Of a stretch of 64,000 bases of DNA, positions 11,048 to 22,500 are shown one piece after another. The stretch is taken from contig JAECYW010000008.1 in the NCBI GenBank assembly GCA_023014335.1, positions 2,356,001 to 2,420,000 on the forward strand, read 5' to 3'. Source of the DNA: Galerina marginata (taxonomy: Eukaryota; Basidiomycota; Agaricomycetes; Agaricales; Galerinaceae). A model generated the notes under the pieces. It made no database searches. It saw nothing but the letters and a program-made list of their open reading frames with translations, and was not told where the DNA came from. The translations under genes were made by a program, and so were the position numbers. Within the stretch, counting starts at the first letter, position 1. Each line of letters starts with the position of its first letter.

Positions 11048-12045
11048 AATGGAAGGCTGGGTTGAGTACGAGCTCGACTGTTGGTGCCTGCTGTGGGTCG
11101 CTATTGGGGCGGTGCTCGCTGCGGAAAATGATGACGATGAGATTGAGCAGCCGACAACGACGAGGAAAAGAGGTTCGGGCCAGGCAGAAACAAAAGTTGG
11201 CGCAACAAGGCAACCCTCAACTTCTCTGTTTGGCAGTGTTAGCGCTGCATTTGGCGCCCATTAATGTCATTCCGAGCCAGGTTTCAAGGGCATTTTTGCA
11301 GCCTCTTTCTCTGGAGGGAAAGGCACTGCGGGGCTTTCATGGGTTGGGAATAAGAGGGTGTATTCAGGTTTAGCTGTGAATACACTTATTACACAATCAC
11401 GCTTGTAGTTGTCCATCCAAGGCTGTGCTCTCATTCTGGAATTCGACTTTCGGTGCTTGCCTTTTACGGGCGGCCTTTTGCCCCCGCGTGCTTGGTCGTG
11501 TGCTCGGGTCCACAGCAATGACTACCTCAAAGAGCGCCCTCGACAATTTACAGGATATCTTTGTATACCTTGACTGACATGCCGGTCGGTTTTGTCTAAT
11601 TTTAGCTTTTACTGGCAAGCAACAACACCTTGACACGGAAGACCTCACAGATGGGGTAGGAAATTCCGATAGCTGAATAAAATTTGAACTGGGAAAATCC
11701 ACATACCAATTTCAAGAGTATGGCAGTACTTCAGCAGATCAGGAGCAGATCAGGAACAGATGTTTATTCCCGGGGTGGTGCACCGTGGGCCGCAACTGCC
11801 GTACTCGTGGACCCATACAGCTTATGTAAACCGTTGCCCATTCAATGCAGCTCAGCTCCCGGGCCAGTTACAGACTCCATCATGACTTACTTGCAATCAT
11901 TCACTGTTACCATCCACCCTCGACTTTCCTTCAATGCCAACGAATACTAGCGGCGATGAATCTCGAAAGGTAGAAACTCCTTTGAATTTTAATCATACTT
12001 AGCTCAAAGAAGTGCAACCCTTTTGCCAGAACGCAAATCATTTTG
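11048..12045. other. Divergent promoter region of CNA1 and the 12046 gene
   Basis: About 1 kb between divergently transcribed genes. Several ORFs of 80-100 codons occur but have no motif and conflict with each other. CT-rich and GA-rich stretches near 11120-11300 could be CNA1 5' leader sequence. I find no clear TATA box. Confidence 0.45.
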
Positions 12046-14109
12046 ATGACGGATTTGGAAGACGACGAGTTCGACGCAGACGAGGCTCGCCATCGTCCCC
12101 TAGGTCAAGACCTCTGACGCCTCCTGCTATTGCTAGCACCTCGGCGACATCACAAACTATGTATCGTGATCCACTTGTCCAAGACCCGGCCATAGATACC
12201 AATGCAATGGCAAGGTAGTATGTTCAATTGAATGTTAAAAACCCTTCTAATATTGGATGATTAGCTCCAGTAGCGATGGGGGCTCCATGTTTCATTCTGC
12301 CACAAATTTCGGCATATTTGGCGGAAATTTCCTCACTGTCACTGTCAACGCTAACTGTAAAACCGTTATTTTATTTATCACAACTGGCACTAACTGATGA
12401 TGGGAAATTCCAGTGAGCAAAGACAGTAGCAACCCTCAGTCGGGCTCAGAAACGAAAGATGTGGGACTTCTGATTACCCAACAATTTTTAATGTAACTCA
12501 ATCTTCCATCCAGGACGAACTTTATGGAGAATCCCATCTCAATGAAGTGAATAGGAAAGGTAAAGGTAAAGAAAGGCAGGTCATGAGTGACGAAATGACG
12601 GCCTCGGACCGTGATGTCAAGGTAGGGCTACCATTTTCTATCCTTCCAGCCGAAGTGATTCACGCGGAAAGTAGACGCGAACAACTTCCATCCAATATCA
12701 GTCACAGTCCCTACGACGAAGTTGTGATATCTACTATCAGCACATTGGCGTGAAACGTCGTGGTTCTCCTTTATGGATCCCAGAGCCCAACAAGAAACTC
12801 AATATCTCTTATCAACGTAAAGGAAATACAATTGGTGATGTCGGAATTATCACTGACTCTGGAGGCTTTGACTTTCTGTTCAATATATGTTTACCTGTTG
12901 GCCATCCAATCAACCCCAGCCAGCTTCCTGAGAACTTTGTACCTTTTTTTGTTGACCCCGGCGACATACGAGAATACTCGGAGTTCAAAGGGGAGAGCTA
13001 CCTTTCGAGTGCCTCCATAAAGAGATCACAGCATGGTGGAGATACATCGTGAGTCTGTTCTTTCTTACAAATCTGCTGCTGTATCTGACAAGATTTGAAG
13101 TGGGCTAAATTTCGAGGCCTCGGCTTCTGAAGGTGCCATTCTGACAATGCCCGTTGGACTAAACTCCGAGGACCTAGGAAACATATTCTGGATTCGAAAA
13201 TATGCAGCTGCAAATGCAGAGCACTGGTACAGATACATTAACCAGGTCCGAGGACGCGAAGTGAAGAACGGCGATGTCCGTCTGGTCATAGGCTATGACA
13301 AAACCACAGCATGGGGCATTGCAACTTTTTCAAACCTTACAGCACAGACAGACTCTTTCCATCTAAAATTCAGGCCAGTAGAACAAAGTACCGTAGGCAG
13401 GATATACGAGTGGGAGCATTCCGGCATGGCTGAAGTTCGTTCTGGCCCTGATGCTCGTGAGATCGAGGCGTTACGGATGGGCGATCTGGAACAACAAGGA
13501 GCAGAATATGAGAACCAATGCTTATTTGTCCGCACTCTGAATATCACCCTCCACGACGAAATCTGGAAGAAGTTGGAGTCCGAGCTCGCTGAGCTCGCCG
13601 TGGATGATGATCCAGGTTACACTTCCTATTCCGACTCCCTTCCCTCTTCACAACCGTCCCCCGCCAGCACTACCACTCGTCCATCCCAGTCCACGACCTC
13701 CGGAGGTAGTCAGAGTCAATTTCAACATCTAGCGAATTTACCAGCGGCCTTGGTATGTCACTTATACTCTTGTTGCGAACAATGTCAAGCTTAAGGGCTT
13801 TGTTGTTTTATAGACCGGACATCCGTCGGATGGCATCAACCAAATGTTGCTAAAGGTACGTTACTTTAACCTGTGCGAGCATATGTCCTCACCCCTTCCT
13901 CTGCTTTCTAAGCTCCATCCAAATTCGCGAATAGCCGTCACTGAAGATAAAGACTGGATTTCAGTGATCAGAGAAGTCTGAATTCATTTTATTTTTGCCT
14001 TGAATTTATTCTAACTCCGGGACCATAGGATGACTTCGTTTTACCTCCAGTGGAGGAAATTTACTCACGAATCATGGCCTCGTTTGTTGTCTGTGTGAAA
14101 GAAGGCTAG
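12046..14109 (+). CDS. Uncharacterised Agaricomycete protein with GGNF motif
   Basis: I do not recognise a function. The spliced model gives about 511 residues. Exons: 12046-12103, 12196-12214, 12265-12356, 12414-12460, 12514-12621, 12675-13048, 13101-13752, 13814-13855, 13913-13975, 14029-14109. All phases agree. An acidic N-terminus leads to SMFHSATNFGIFGGNF (about residues 30-46), the same kind of motif that starts the NACHT protein at 54167. The middle has two globular-looking blocks: SPLWIPEPNKKL..GDVGIITDSGGFDFLF, and DLGNIFWIRKYAAANAEHWY..GDVRLVIGYDKTTAWGIATFSN. Near the end is LHPNSRIAVTEDKDWISVI. The 5' end, with its 19-nt exon, is the weakest part. Only 57 bases separate its stop from the next gene's start, so the two may be one gene (donor GTGTGA near 14090, acceptor at 14164). 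Confidence 0.65.
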
Positions 14110-14166
14110 TTGTCCTTTTTACAGTATTTTAATCATAGTACTCAAGTGGGTTTTTTGGTGGTAGAT

Positions 14167-15462
14167 ATGGTGTTTTTAGAAAAAATTGAAAACCACCCCA
14201 AAGAACCCGACCGTATATTCGATATGATCTCAGACGAGGATGCGGTCGACGACGACCCATACGTAAGTCGTCGAAATATTCATCAATATATACTTATTCA
14301 GATTTATCTAGTCGACGCCGCCCTCAACTGATGATTTTCTGGACATGTCTCTGTTTGAACTTTCCGACTTTTCATCTGACTACACTTTACAACCCTACCA
14401 GGGCATTTTCGATCTCCCTTCTCTCCTCCCAGCGACCTTGGCGCCATCCAGGTACAATCATCTCTACCATTCTGACACCCCGCATCTTTCGCCGTCTATC
14501 TCGATGTCACCATCGTTTTCGCCTTTCTCTCAACTTCAGACACCGATGCCTTCTACCATGGGAGACTTTGGCATGCAGTCGGTGATGTCCTCGCCAGCGA
14601 CGATGATGGACTCTGCATTCCAGTCCTTCATACCTTCCCCGGTAATGAGCGACTTGAGTAGCTTCCCTGTACATGACCCACAACCACCGATGGTTACTAC
14701 CCGACATCGTCCCTTTGTTTCGCAAGAACCGAGCATTATTCATAAAGAACAATTGCGGAAGTTTCGCAACGCCTTGTCTCTGCCGATGGAGGGCGCTGGA
14801 CCGTTTATACCACAAGAAATGTATATCCCTCACACGAACAACGACCGCAAGGGCCATGTCGAAGAAGCGATGTATGAAGGTCCTCTTTACTTCGTCTCTG
14901 AGAATCAACAGCACGGGATTCTTGTCAAAGACGCGCTGCATTCTCGCACAGAGGCACTCTGCAATTCTGACCAAACTGTCTTCGAAGGCCGTGGACCTAG
15001 CGTCTCCATTCGAATTCAGGTCAGTTGCTTTTTTCTTCTTCAACCACGATGTTTTAAAATTTTTGGCTTTCATTACAGTGGCCTGGATATAGAGAATGGA
15101 GTAGGCAGATACCAACTCGAGACTTTCGCAGCCCGCCACAACCCATCACACTCTCCAAGCTAGCCAAAAATGTGGCTAAGTGTGTCCAACGATTCATGCT
15201 GGATCACCAGTCCGTTGCAATGGAGAATGATGCTGACCGACTATGGAAAATTGGTAATGGCCCAGATGATATCAAGCTTGAGGACCTAATCCTTGTCAGC
15301 CTCCACCATGTTTCGCCCGGAAGTTGGCAACCACAGTTAAGACTTGCGCGGCCACTTCGTCACCCCCCCTCGCTTCCGCCTGTTTTCGATTCGCTAAACG
15401 AATCTGAACCCTGGACGGCAGAGACTGACTTTGTGCTCGATTTCCAATTATTTCCTTCATAA
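14167..15462 (+). CDS. Uncharacterised Ser/Pro-rich protein, conserved C-terminal domain
   Basis: Model of 395 residues from exons 14167-14262, 14312-15019 and 15079-15462. The N-terminal half is acidic, then Ser/Pro/Met-rich and probably disordered. The C-terminal half is compact: GRGPSVSIRIQ|WPGYREWSRQ spans the last intron, then TLSKLAKNVAKCVQRFM, LEDLILVSLHHVSPGSWQP and an acidic end. I infer a regulatory or nuclear protein from composition only; no enzyme motif is visible. It may be the 3' part of the 12046 gene, because joining T|AT across a 74-nt intron keeps the frame. Transcript data would settle whether there are one or two genes. Confidence 0.6.
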
Positions 15463-15600
15463 ATTTATGGCGACTGGAATGGTCGTCGCTCTGTAATAAT
15501 GTACACGATAATATATGTACGAGTATATGTATGCTCACTAAGTGCATTACAACTAATAATACTGCTAAGGAGCTGCAGTCTTGTTTGCTGAGAATGTGAA

Positions 15601-16835
15601 CTAGCGACGGAGAGGACTTTGTGACGTAGCCACAATATAACCTCTGACGACCACAGTACTGAGATTCAATCGACGGCTCTCAGGTATGGGCCAGACAGAT
15701 AAATGAACAAGTAGGTGAATTCTTACCTCAATTTCAACCAATTTGGCCGTTGGGGTTCTCGAAATATGAGGTGAAGAATGAGAATCTCGATCAAAGGAGG
15801 TGACCAGTGCAAGCGTCACCGCACCACCTTCCACACCGTACCAAGCACCGTACGGAAATCAACGCTCGATAAACTCCCGGTGGCACAAGAACTTGAGCCA
15901 AGGGGAGAGGTGCTTCGAGATGAAGATTGAGGTTGAGATTGATAGAACACGTAGTGTTGTCTCGTGGTTCGAGTGTATAATCGAGGATGAATCCCGAGAA
16001 TGGTGGCGCTGAGAGAGTAATTTGATCGTCGAATTAATGAATGTTGAATACTAGCCTTGCCGTTCCTCTAGACTCAAAACAGGAAGGACCGCCGGACTAC
16101 CAGTGTACCGTGATTGCGCGTTCAATTTGCGGGTCAGATGGAGGTGTCGATAGATTTACAGATTGCCCCGGCGGGCCAACACGGGATCACTGGGGCAGTA
16201 TACATGTATCATGAGTACAAGAGAACAAGACCTCCTAGATCCACGGCGTTTACAGCTTATTTTCGTTAAGATTGGGAGGCGGTGGCGAGAGAACGGTTCC
16301 GATGATGATTTACCAGACGCAGGCGATTAGATATTCAATTCCTTTACTTACACATGCACGCTAATACAAACTCTGTGGTCTGAGTCGACGTCAGTAGAAG
16401 GCGTCTGCGTGTTAGTGGACGATGAAAGTTGAACGTCGATGGTTAGGCTGGATATCGCAGACACCTCTCGACCAGATCGGAGTCCCAAGGTAATGCTGAT
16501 AGTTTGTACTTAAAGTTCCTGCGACTGTGGCGGACAAGTTTACAAGGCATTTGCGGCGTTGAAACTCGAGTTCTGGAAGTTTATCCACAGGTGACAGACC
16601 CAAACCAGGGTGAAATGAACGTTGGCAGCCTGGAGAAGACAAGTACTTAGAACATCCATAAGTTTCCACGATTCGTGCGCACTGCCCATATAGGGCAAAT
16701 GAACCTTTGCCATCCGTCCAGTTTCTTCAGATGAAAAGGAAGCAAGTTGGTTGACTGTGAGGTGGATCGTCGGCCGGCACTTTAGCTTGGAGATTGACAG
16801 TGTATGTTCCGCGATGTGGGGGACAATCTCGTTCC
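15601..16835 (-). CDS. Possible multi-exon gene, unknown product
   Basis: Several minus-strand segments look protein-coding but I could not join them into one clean model. Around 16830-16630 the frame reads EIVPHIAEHTLSISKLKC, TIHLTVNQLASFSSEETG and MAKVHLPYMGSAHESWKL. Near 16500-16350 it reads SITLGLRSGREVSAISSL. Around 16010-15850 it reads GFILDYTLEPRDNTTCSI and LPLAQVLVPPGVYRA. The 3' ORF ends VVVRGYIVATSQSPLRR with a TAG at 15601. No known domain is recognised. It could be a real gene with unusual splicing or a decaying one. Coordinates are approximate. Confidence 0.35.
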
Positions 16836-17858
16836 GAGCATCAAGAAAAAAAACTCAATACATTCACCAGCTAGATCAGTTTCGAAGATAGTGCATAAGC
16901 CCTCGATTAAAGAGTCAGCACACTTTCAGTGACCGCATAGCATAGAATATACTTAGGCTCGCTTGATTTCAGATGGCCGTCCGTGGCGCGTCCGATTAGG
17001 AGCGACGATGGTCATAATATAAGCATGGATGTCGGACCGACTGAAAGGAACCTGTACAAGAACGTCCGATGTAGGAGCGATATAGTTCTTTGAGCGTCAA
17101 AAGGAGAGTTGATAAGTGAGCAAGTGACAGTCCAGGACCAAAAGCGGGAGGTGGATTTCTGGGAGCGTGGAGGACGTTGACTAACAGGGACAAATATGAT
17201 GGATCACTTTGATTCAGGGACGCCAAGCTTTCCACCTTGATCCTCTTCTTTCCCTTTTGATATTTTCCCTCCAAACCAACGAGCGCTGGGCATCCAGGAG
17301 ACCGAGAGAACGTGCTAACTCCTTGGTAGAGACAAAATGACTGTGATACGTGTTGCTCGCACTGTGACTGTGGTCCTCCTTTGCCGATTTTTTATTTCTT
17401 TGGTCATTGACATGGAAGCAGAGCGAAAAGAGGGCTGATTGATTGACGAGGGCTGAACTAGAGGGATCAGCGACGTCTTTTCTGTGATGTATTGGCTTCT
17501 TAACGCCGTAAGGACCTGGCTCGGCTCGTCTCAGAATGTTTTTATGCTTGTTGCTCGACCCTCTCTGGCCTTGAGAATATCATCAAAACGAAGAAACCCT
17601 CAAGTTTGCAATACGTACATGTGTAACGAGTTAATGTGCTCAAAAGAACTTAAGAAAGAGATATTGGATATTGGCTTTGACATTGCTGTGGCATTTGGCA
17701 GGTTTGGCGGTTCGGTGGCGAAAATTACTTGTGAATCCAATCCCACCACGCGAGCTAATTCGGACAGGTCGACCTCTCCTTTTCCTCATTTATCTTGGCC
17801 TTGGGTATTGTGGTATCTTTGTCGGTCGTGTTATTCTTTGCCCCCACTCTTTCTTTTC
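16836..17858. other. Spacer upstream of the O-methyltransferase
   Basis: May contain 5' exons of the unknown minus-strand gene (a frame at 16996-17274 is Leu/Ser-rich). The open frame that enters the methyltransferase from 17484 lacks conserved content before the ATG at 17859, so I treat it as leader. A CT-rich tract lies just upstream of that ATG. Confidence 0.4.
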
Positions 17859-20800
17859 ATGACCATCACGGTCCTTCGCAGTCTTCACGCCATCATCGGA
17901 GATGCTATCGACGATATTGAACGGGTTTATGCATCGCATGGATATTCTATGACATCTGAAGCCACCAGCAATGGAAAGACACCAGAAAGGACGTCTTCGA
18001 CTTCAGGTTACAGCCACGACGACGAAGATGCAGTTTCATTACCAGCTCACGAACCCCCATCACTGATGTCGACGTCGCAGGCCTATGTTTCACCACCGCC
18101 GTCACCCTCTATGGCTACTCCTTCGTACCCCCATTCACCTTCAATATCCTCGACATCGTCTACGAAGAGCTCTCCACCCGATTTCCCATCTTTGGATGCA
18201 CCATGCGATCCAACGTCCTTGTCAGAAGCACTAACTACGCACCCGGTAGTACTCGCTGCGATTGGCCGCATCGTAGCTGCTACCGGGCAATTGAATGCTA
18301 CCGCTCAGACACCATTTCTGTCGCTTTGTGATGCGACGATGGCGGTGGGTCCTTTGTTTTTAAATTCTTGGATCGTTGTTGACTCTATTGTCTCGTCAGT
18401 ACCATCTTCCATCTTGCATGCGGTTGCTGGAAGCGTCTCATGTTGTCGAACTACTTCGAGAAGCAGGTACCCCTGGGCTTCACGTCGACGAAATCTCCAA
18501 AAAGAATGGAGTAAAAGCGAGCAAACTTGGTCAGTATCTTCATCCGTTTCTTCCCGACCAACACTTACTCCATTTTCGCGTCAAATAGCACACATTCTCC
18601 GCCTTCTCGCGACCCACCACATCTTACGAGAGGTATCCCCAGATGTGTTTACACTCAACCGAATATCGTCGCTCGTGGACTCCGGTAAAACTTTCGCTGA
18701 ACTCAAGAAGTATCAGGAAGAAGGAATGTCAGTCCTGTCATTTTCAATTTCTTTTTCCCCATGTAATTTACTATTTTTCTCAAAGACCGGAGATGAAATA
18801 TCGCGACACCAATGGTATAGCAGCGTTCGTCGGACTGTGGTTAGTACCGCGTATCTTTTTCACTCGAGTCAACTATGATTCTTATGTTAATTAAACTGGG
18901 CTCCGCTTAGCACGGACGAAATCCAAAAAGCGTCCGCCTATATGACCGAGACCTACTACCTCTCGCCCTCCCAGGACACCCGTGAAGGGAGAGAACCTGC
19001 TAAAGCTCCATTTTGTTTGGCTTTTGATACAGTGAAAACCGGCACCGGCTTCTTTGGGTGGCTTGAGGGCGAGATAGAGTCGAAAGTGTACATAACTAAC
19101 GAAAATGACTGGTACAGAAATTCTTTATACATTCGTCTAGGAAAGAAAAAAGACTAACTTTTTTAATTTTACAGCGTCGAGACTGGCCGAGGTGGGGTTT
19201 TACCACCTACTCTCGGAAAAACTCAGGACTGGAGCCCCGACGTGAAGAACAGACCATTACCAAAGACTTACGGAAAAAAGAAATCTGCCAGCCCGACCTC
19301 GAGCACAGACTCTGGGTCTACAACTACGGTGACCAACGCTAACAAGAACAAGAGTAAAAGCAAATCTAACAGATTCAGATTGGAGAGATTCGGCAAAGCC
19401 ATGTCCGGGACAGATGGCTGGGAGGCGCCTGGAGCCGCGTTGAATGGTTAGTTTCTCCTATTTTTGCACGAATTTGTGGAATATATGCGCTAATGCAACC
19501 CTTATTCCGTCAGGTTTTAACTGGAATTCGTTGCCTCGTGGAAGCGTCGTCGTCGATGTAGGAGGCGGGATCGGTTCGACTAGCATGTTACTCGCCACCG
19601 CGTTCTCGTCGTCTGCCGAATCAGGTGACGAAGGATTGGGTCTGCAATTTATTATTCAAGATCGGCCTGTTGTGTGTGACATGGGAGAAAAGGTATGATT
19701 CTTGATCATTCATAAATTCGTCCATATTGACACTCGTTTCCTGCTGTATAGGCATGGAAGGCAAAATGTCCAGATTTGCTGGAATCTACCGCTCGTTTTC
19801 AAGGTAAATTGTCTCCAGCCCTACCTCCAATGATGATTTTAATGACATTATGTTTTTCGTCAAGTGCACGACTTCTTTACCCCCCAACCAGTGCGAAACG
19901 CAGCTGTTTTCCTCCTCCGAGTGGTTCTGCACGACTGGCCAAACGATTTTGCCCGTAAGATCCTATTGCGTCTACGCGAGGCAGCGACGCCGGAGACGAA
20001 ACTCATCATTGCGGATTTCGTCCTGCCACTTGCCTGTCCCGACGATACCGGGAGCACAGGCGGCCTCGAAGGCGTAGAAGGCGCAGAGAGCACGCTCGCT
20101 CCTGCGCCTTTGCTTCCGAATATGGGGAAAGCAAGCGCGAATGTTTATTGGATGGATTTGACGGTATTTTTAGTTTCTGTATTCTCTTAGCTTTGGGCTT
20201 CGCTGATTTGGATGTACTTGAATGTATAGATGCAAGTCATGTTCAACTCACAGGAACGTACGCTCCGGGAGATGGTCGAACTGACTTTATCGGCTGGTTG
20301 GAAGATCGTCAAAGTGACGAAAACCCCTGGCTCGTTATTTGGGTACCTCGTTGCAGTGCCTGTGACCATCCCCGATTTTGGGAGTGAAGTTCAAGCCGAA
20401 TCGGTATCTAATCTTCGCGAAATGGGCCTAGGCAACTTTTCTGTGCCCTCGACGTCTGGCGCAGACAAAGATGATGCGTGGTCAGGAAGAAGCACTGGTA
20501 AAGAACGAAGGTACCGGGATGACCTTGAGATGATCGAACGTGCTAGTTCGAGATGCGGTACGCCGACCTTTGGATCGAACACGAGGCTCTCCTCTGTTGA
20601 AGAGGCCTTGGCGAGGTTTGGCGGCGGGATCGCTCGCGCGAAGGCCATGGCGAGGACTATGTCAACGCCATCTGGATCTACGAAGTTGACAGCTTTGAAA
20701 CCTTCTCCGTCGTTAACTTTTGCCACTACGGGTATGGCAAAGAACAAGAAGAAGCCCTCCCCGCTTTCAGTCCCTCCCTTGCATTCGTCACCGTCGCCTG

Positions 20801-21627
20801 TGTATTCGTCGCCTCGGAAGCCCACGTCAATATCGACGTCGCCCAGACGCGCCGAGCATCTGCACCCACAGATCCTATCTCCGGCTCCAAGAATAATCGC
20901 CCGACGCATGTCTCATGCCAACCTGCACTCGCCGGGATTGACGACAGGTTCATCCTCACCTTTGCCCATACCGACCACAAGTACGAGGCAGCCGCCTCTT
21001 TCGCCTCTGTCTCCTACTTACACACAGGCACATACGGCGACTCCTCCGCCACCACACACTGCGCTGCGCCGCCGTGCTTCGCATGCCCATCTCTCGCAGG
21101 TAGCGAGCGCCTTTGGTAGCCGTCTTGGACCCGGGTCAGGATCACCTGCCCCGATCCCGAGTTTTATACCTCTGCCTATCAGAGAAGGCACGGAGTCGCC
21201 TTCTTTGCATACACCGAGGCTGGGATCAAGAGGTGACACACCTTTGTCCCCTCGTCCGCATGCCCATGTCATCTCTCGTCGAGCATCAACTGCCCAGCTT
21301 CCTCAACAAGTTCTATTGAGGAAACGCTCAGGCACGGTCGTTGGGTCTTTCGGTGGTGATCGGGGTGAAGTAGGTCCAAGCAGGATTAGTGGCATTAGTG
21401 GTTTAAGCAACAGCGGCCCGGGTGGGGTGTTGAGGTTCGATATGGATAGAAGAGCTCGGAACCATGGGCGTGGGGCCTCCACCTCAACCTCGACTTCGAC
21501 GTCAGCGTCTAGCCCGAATTCTGCAAGATCGCGTTCGCCTGTGGCTGGAGGAGTCAGTATGCTGGCTGCTGCTGCGAGGATAGACAGAGGCGAGGTTGGT
21601 TATCCGCCTCCGCCTCCGTCTCCATAG
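17859..21627 (+). CDS. SAM-dependent O-methyltransferase with long Ser/Pro-rich tail
   Basis: Class I O-methyltransferase of the plant-COMT-like family (Methyltransf_2), predicted to methylate a hydroxyl of a small aromatic or polyketide compound. Exons: 17859-18344, 18400-18529, 18589-18727, 18786-18839, 18911-19111, 19175-19446, 19514-19692, 19752-19803, 19865-20163, 20230-21627; phases agree, total 1069 residues. The order is a disordered Ser-rich N-segment, a winged-helix part (HVVELLREAGTPGLHVDEIS), a low-complexity insertion (SSTDSGSTTTVTNANKNKS), SAM loop VVVDVGGGIG (about 440) and the catalytic-His motif FLLRVVLHDW (His about 527). The fold ends near LFGYLVAVPV (about 650). The last 420 residues are Ser/Pro/Arg-rich with repeated RRxSHA-type segments. 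Usual family length is about 350-480, so the extension is exceptional. No biosynthetic cluster surrounds it. Confidence 0.9.
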
Positions 21628-22500
21628 GTGTTGGTAGAATTATTTTTTCGCTCCTGTTTATTTGGACAATTTTAGAGTAGACACCGGCTACACGGATTTC
21701 TGTAGGATCGGTTATTCCTTGCACGATACCACTGGCGACGGTTCCCATTTGCTCATCTCTTCTTACCACCCGTCTTGCTTTGTGTTCAGCATTATGATTT
21801 TCGTTCTCGGAGCTTATTTGTTGTTGAGTTTTATTTATCAAATGCGTCCTAGATTTCTGGCCGTCAAACACTCACTTGGAGGTTTATTAAAAAATGTACT
21901 GAATAGGACTCATATCCCTATTTGTCGCGTTGATTGTGTACGACGGTGGTTTACAAGATATGGGCGTGCCAGATAATGAGTTATTTCCGGGTTTCAAGCG
22001 AAAGGCTGCTAGTCTCTTGTCTATTCGCGTTAGCCACGTGATCGCATACCTGCGACGCGTCAACACGTGACCATGAAAGTTGGTTAATTTCCGGCCTTCT
22101 CCAGGTTCTCCTCCTTCTGACGACCTTGCCAGGGCCCAGAATACAAGTTTCTTGACCCTGCTTACTGTCCTTCTGGCCTAAATTTCCCTGGACACGGCCA
22201 CAAATGGTTCAACCTTGGTACTCGTATAGTTGAAGAGATGCTGGTTTCATCATATCATTATGATTGTTGTAAACCTCTACACCTCCAGTAACAGTTGACG
22301 AGATTGGCCTTCGGGCTTTACGCCAACTCTCAACTTGAGTCTTGTAAGACGGGGATGAGGCCAGCAGGTGTGACGGCAGGTGCCGATTTCAAATAGCGTC
22401 ACATATTATCATACTAACATGAACAGCTTCCTATCAAACTAGACCGAATATCAAACCAGAAGAAGATATATATATACATTAGTTCATGCCTTCCACGCTT
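21628..22500. other. Convergent 3' spacer
   Basis: Holds the 3' untranslated regions of the methyltransferase and the minus-strand coiled-coil gene. There is no coding signal. A pair of CACGTG/CACGTGA-type E-boxes occurs around 22035-22070. Confidence 0.45.

Noticed and set aside
11062..11373. 103-codon frame in the CNA1 upstream region
   Set aside because: Low-complexity content, competing frames on both strands, no conserved blocks.
12046..14109. Velvet-type regulator or glycosidase identity for the unknown gene
   Set aside because: The blocks do not match velvet-domain motifs or any catalytic signature I know.
17484..17858. In-frame upstream extension of the methyltransferase
   Set aside because: No conserved content, and the usual N-terminus begins at the ATG at 17859.
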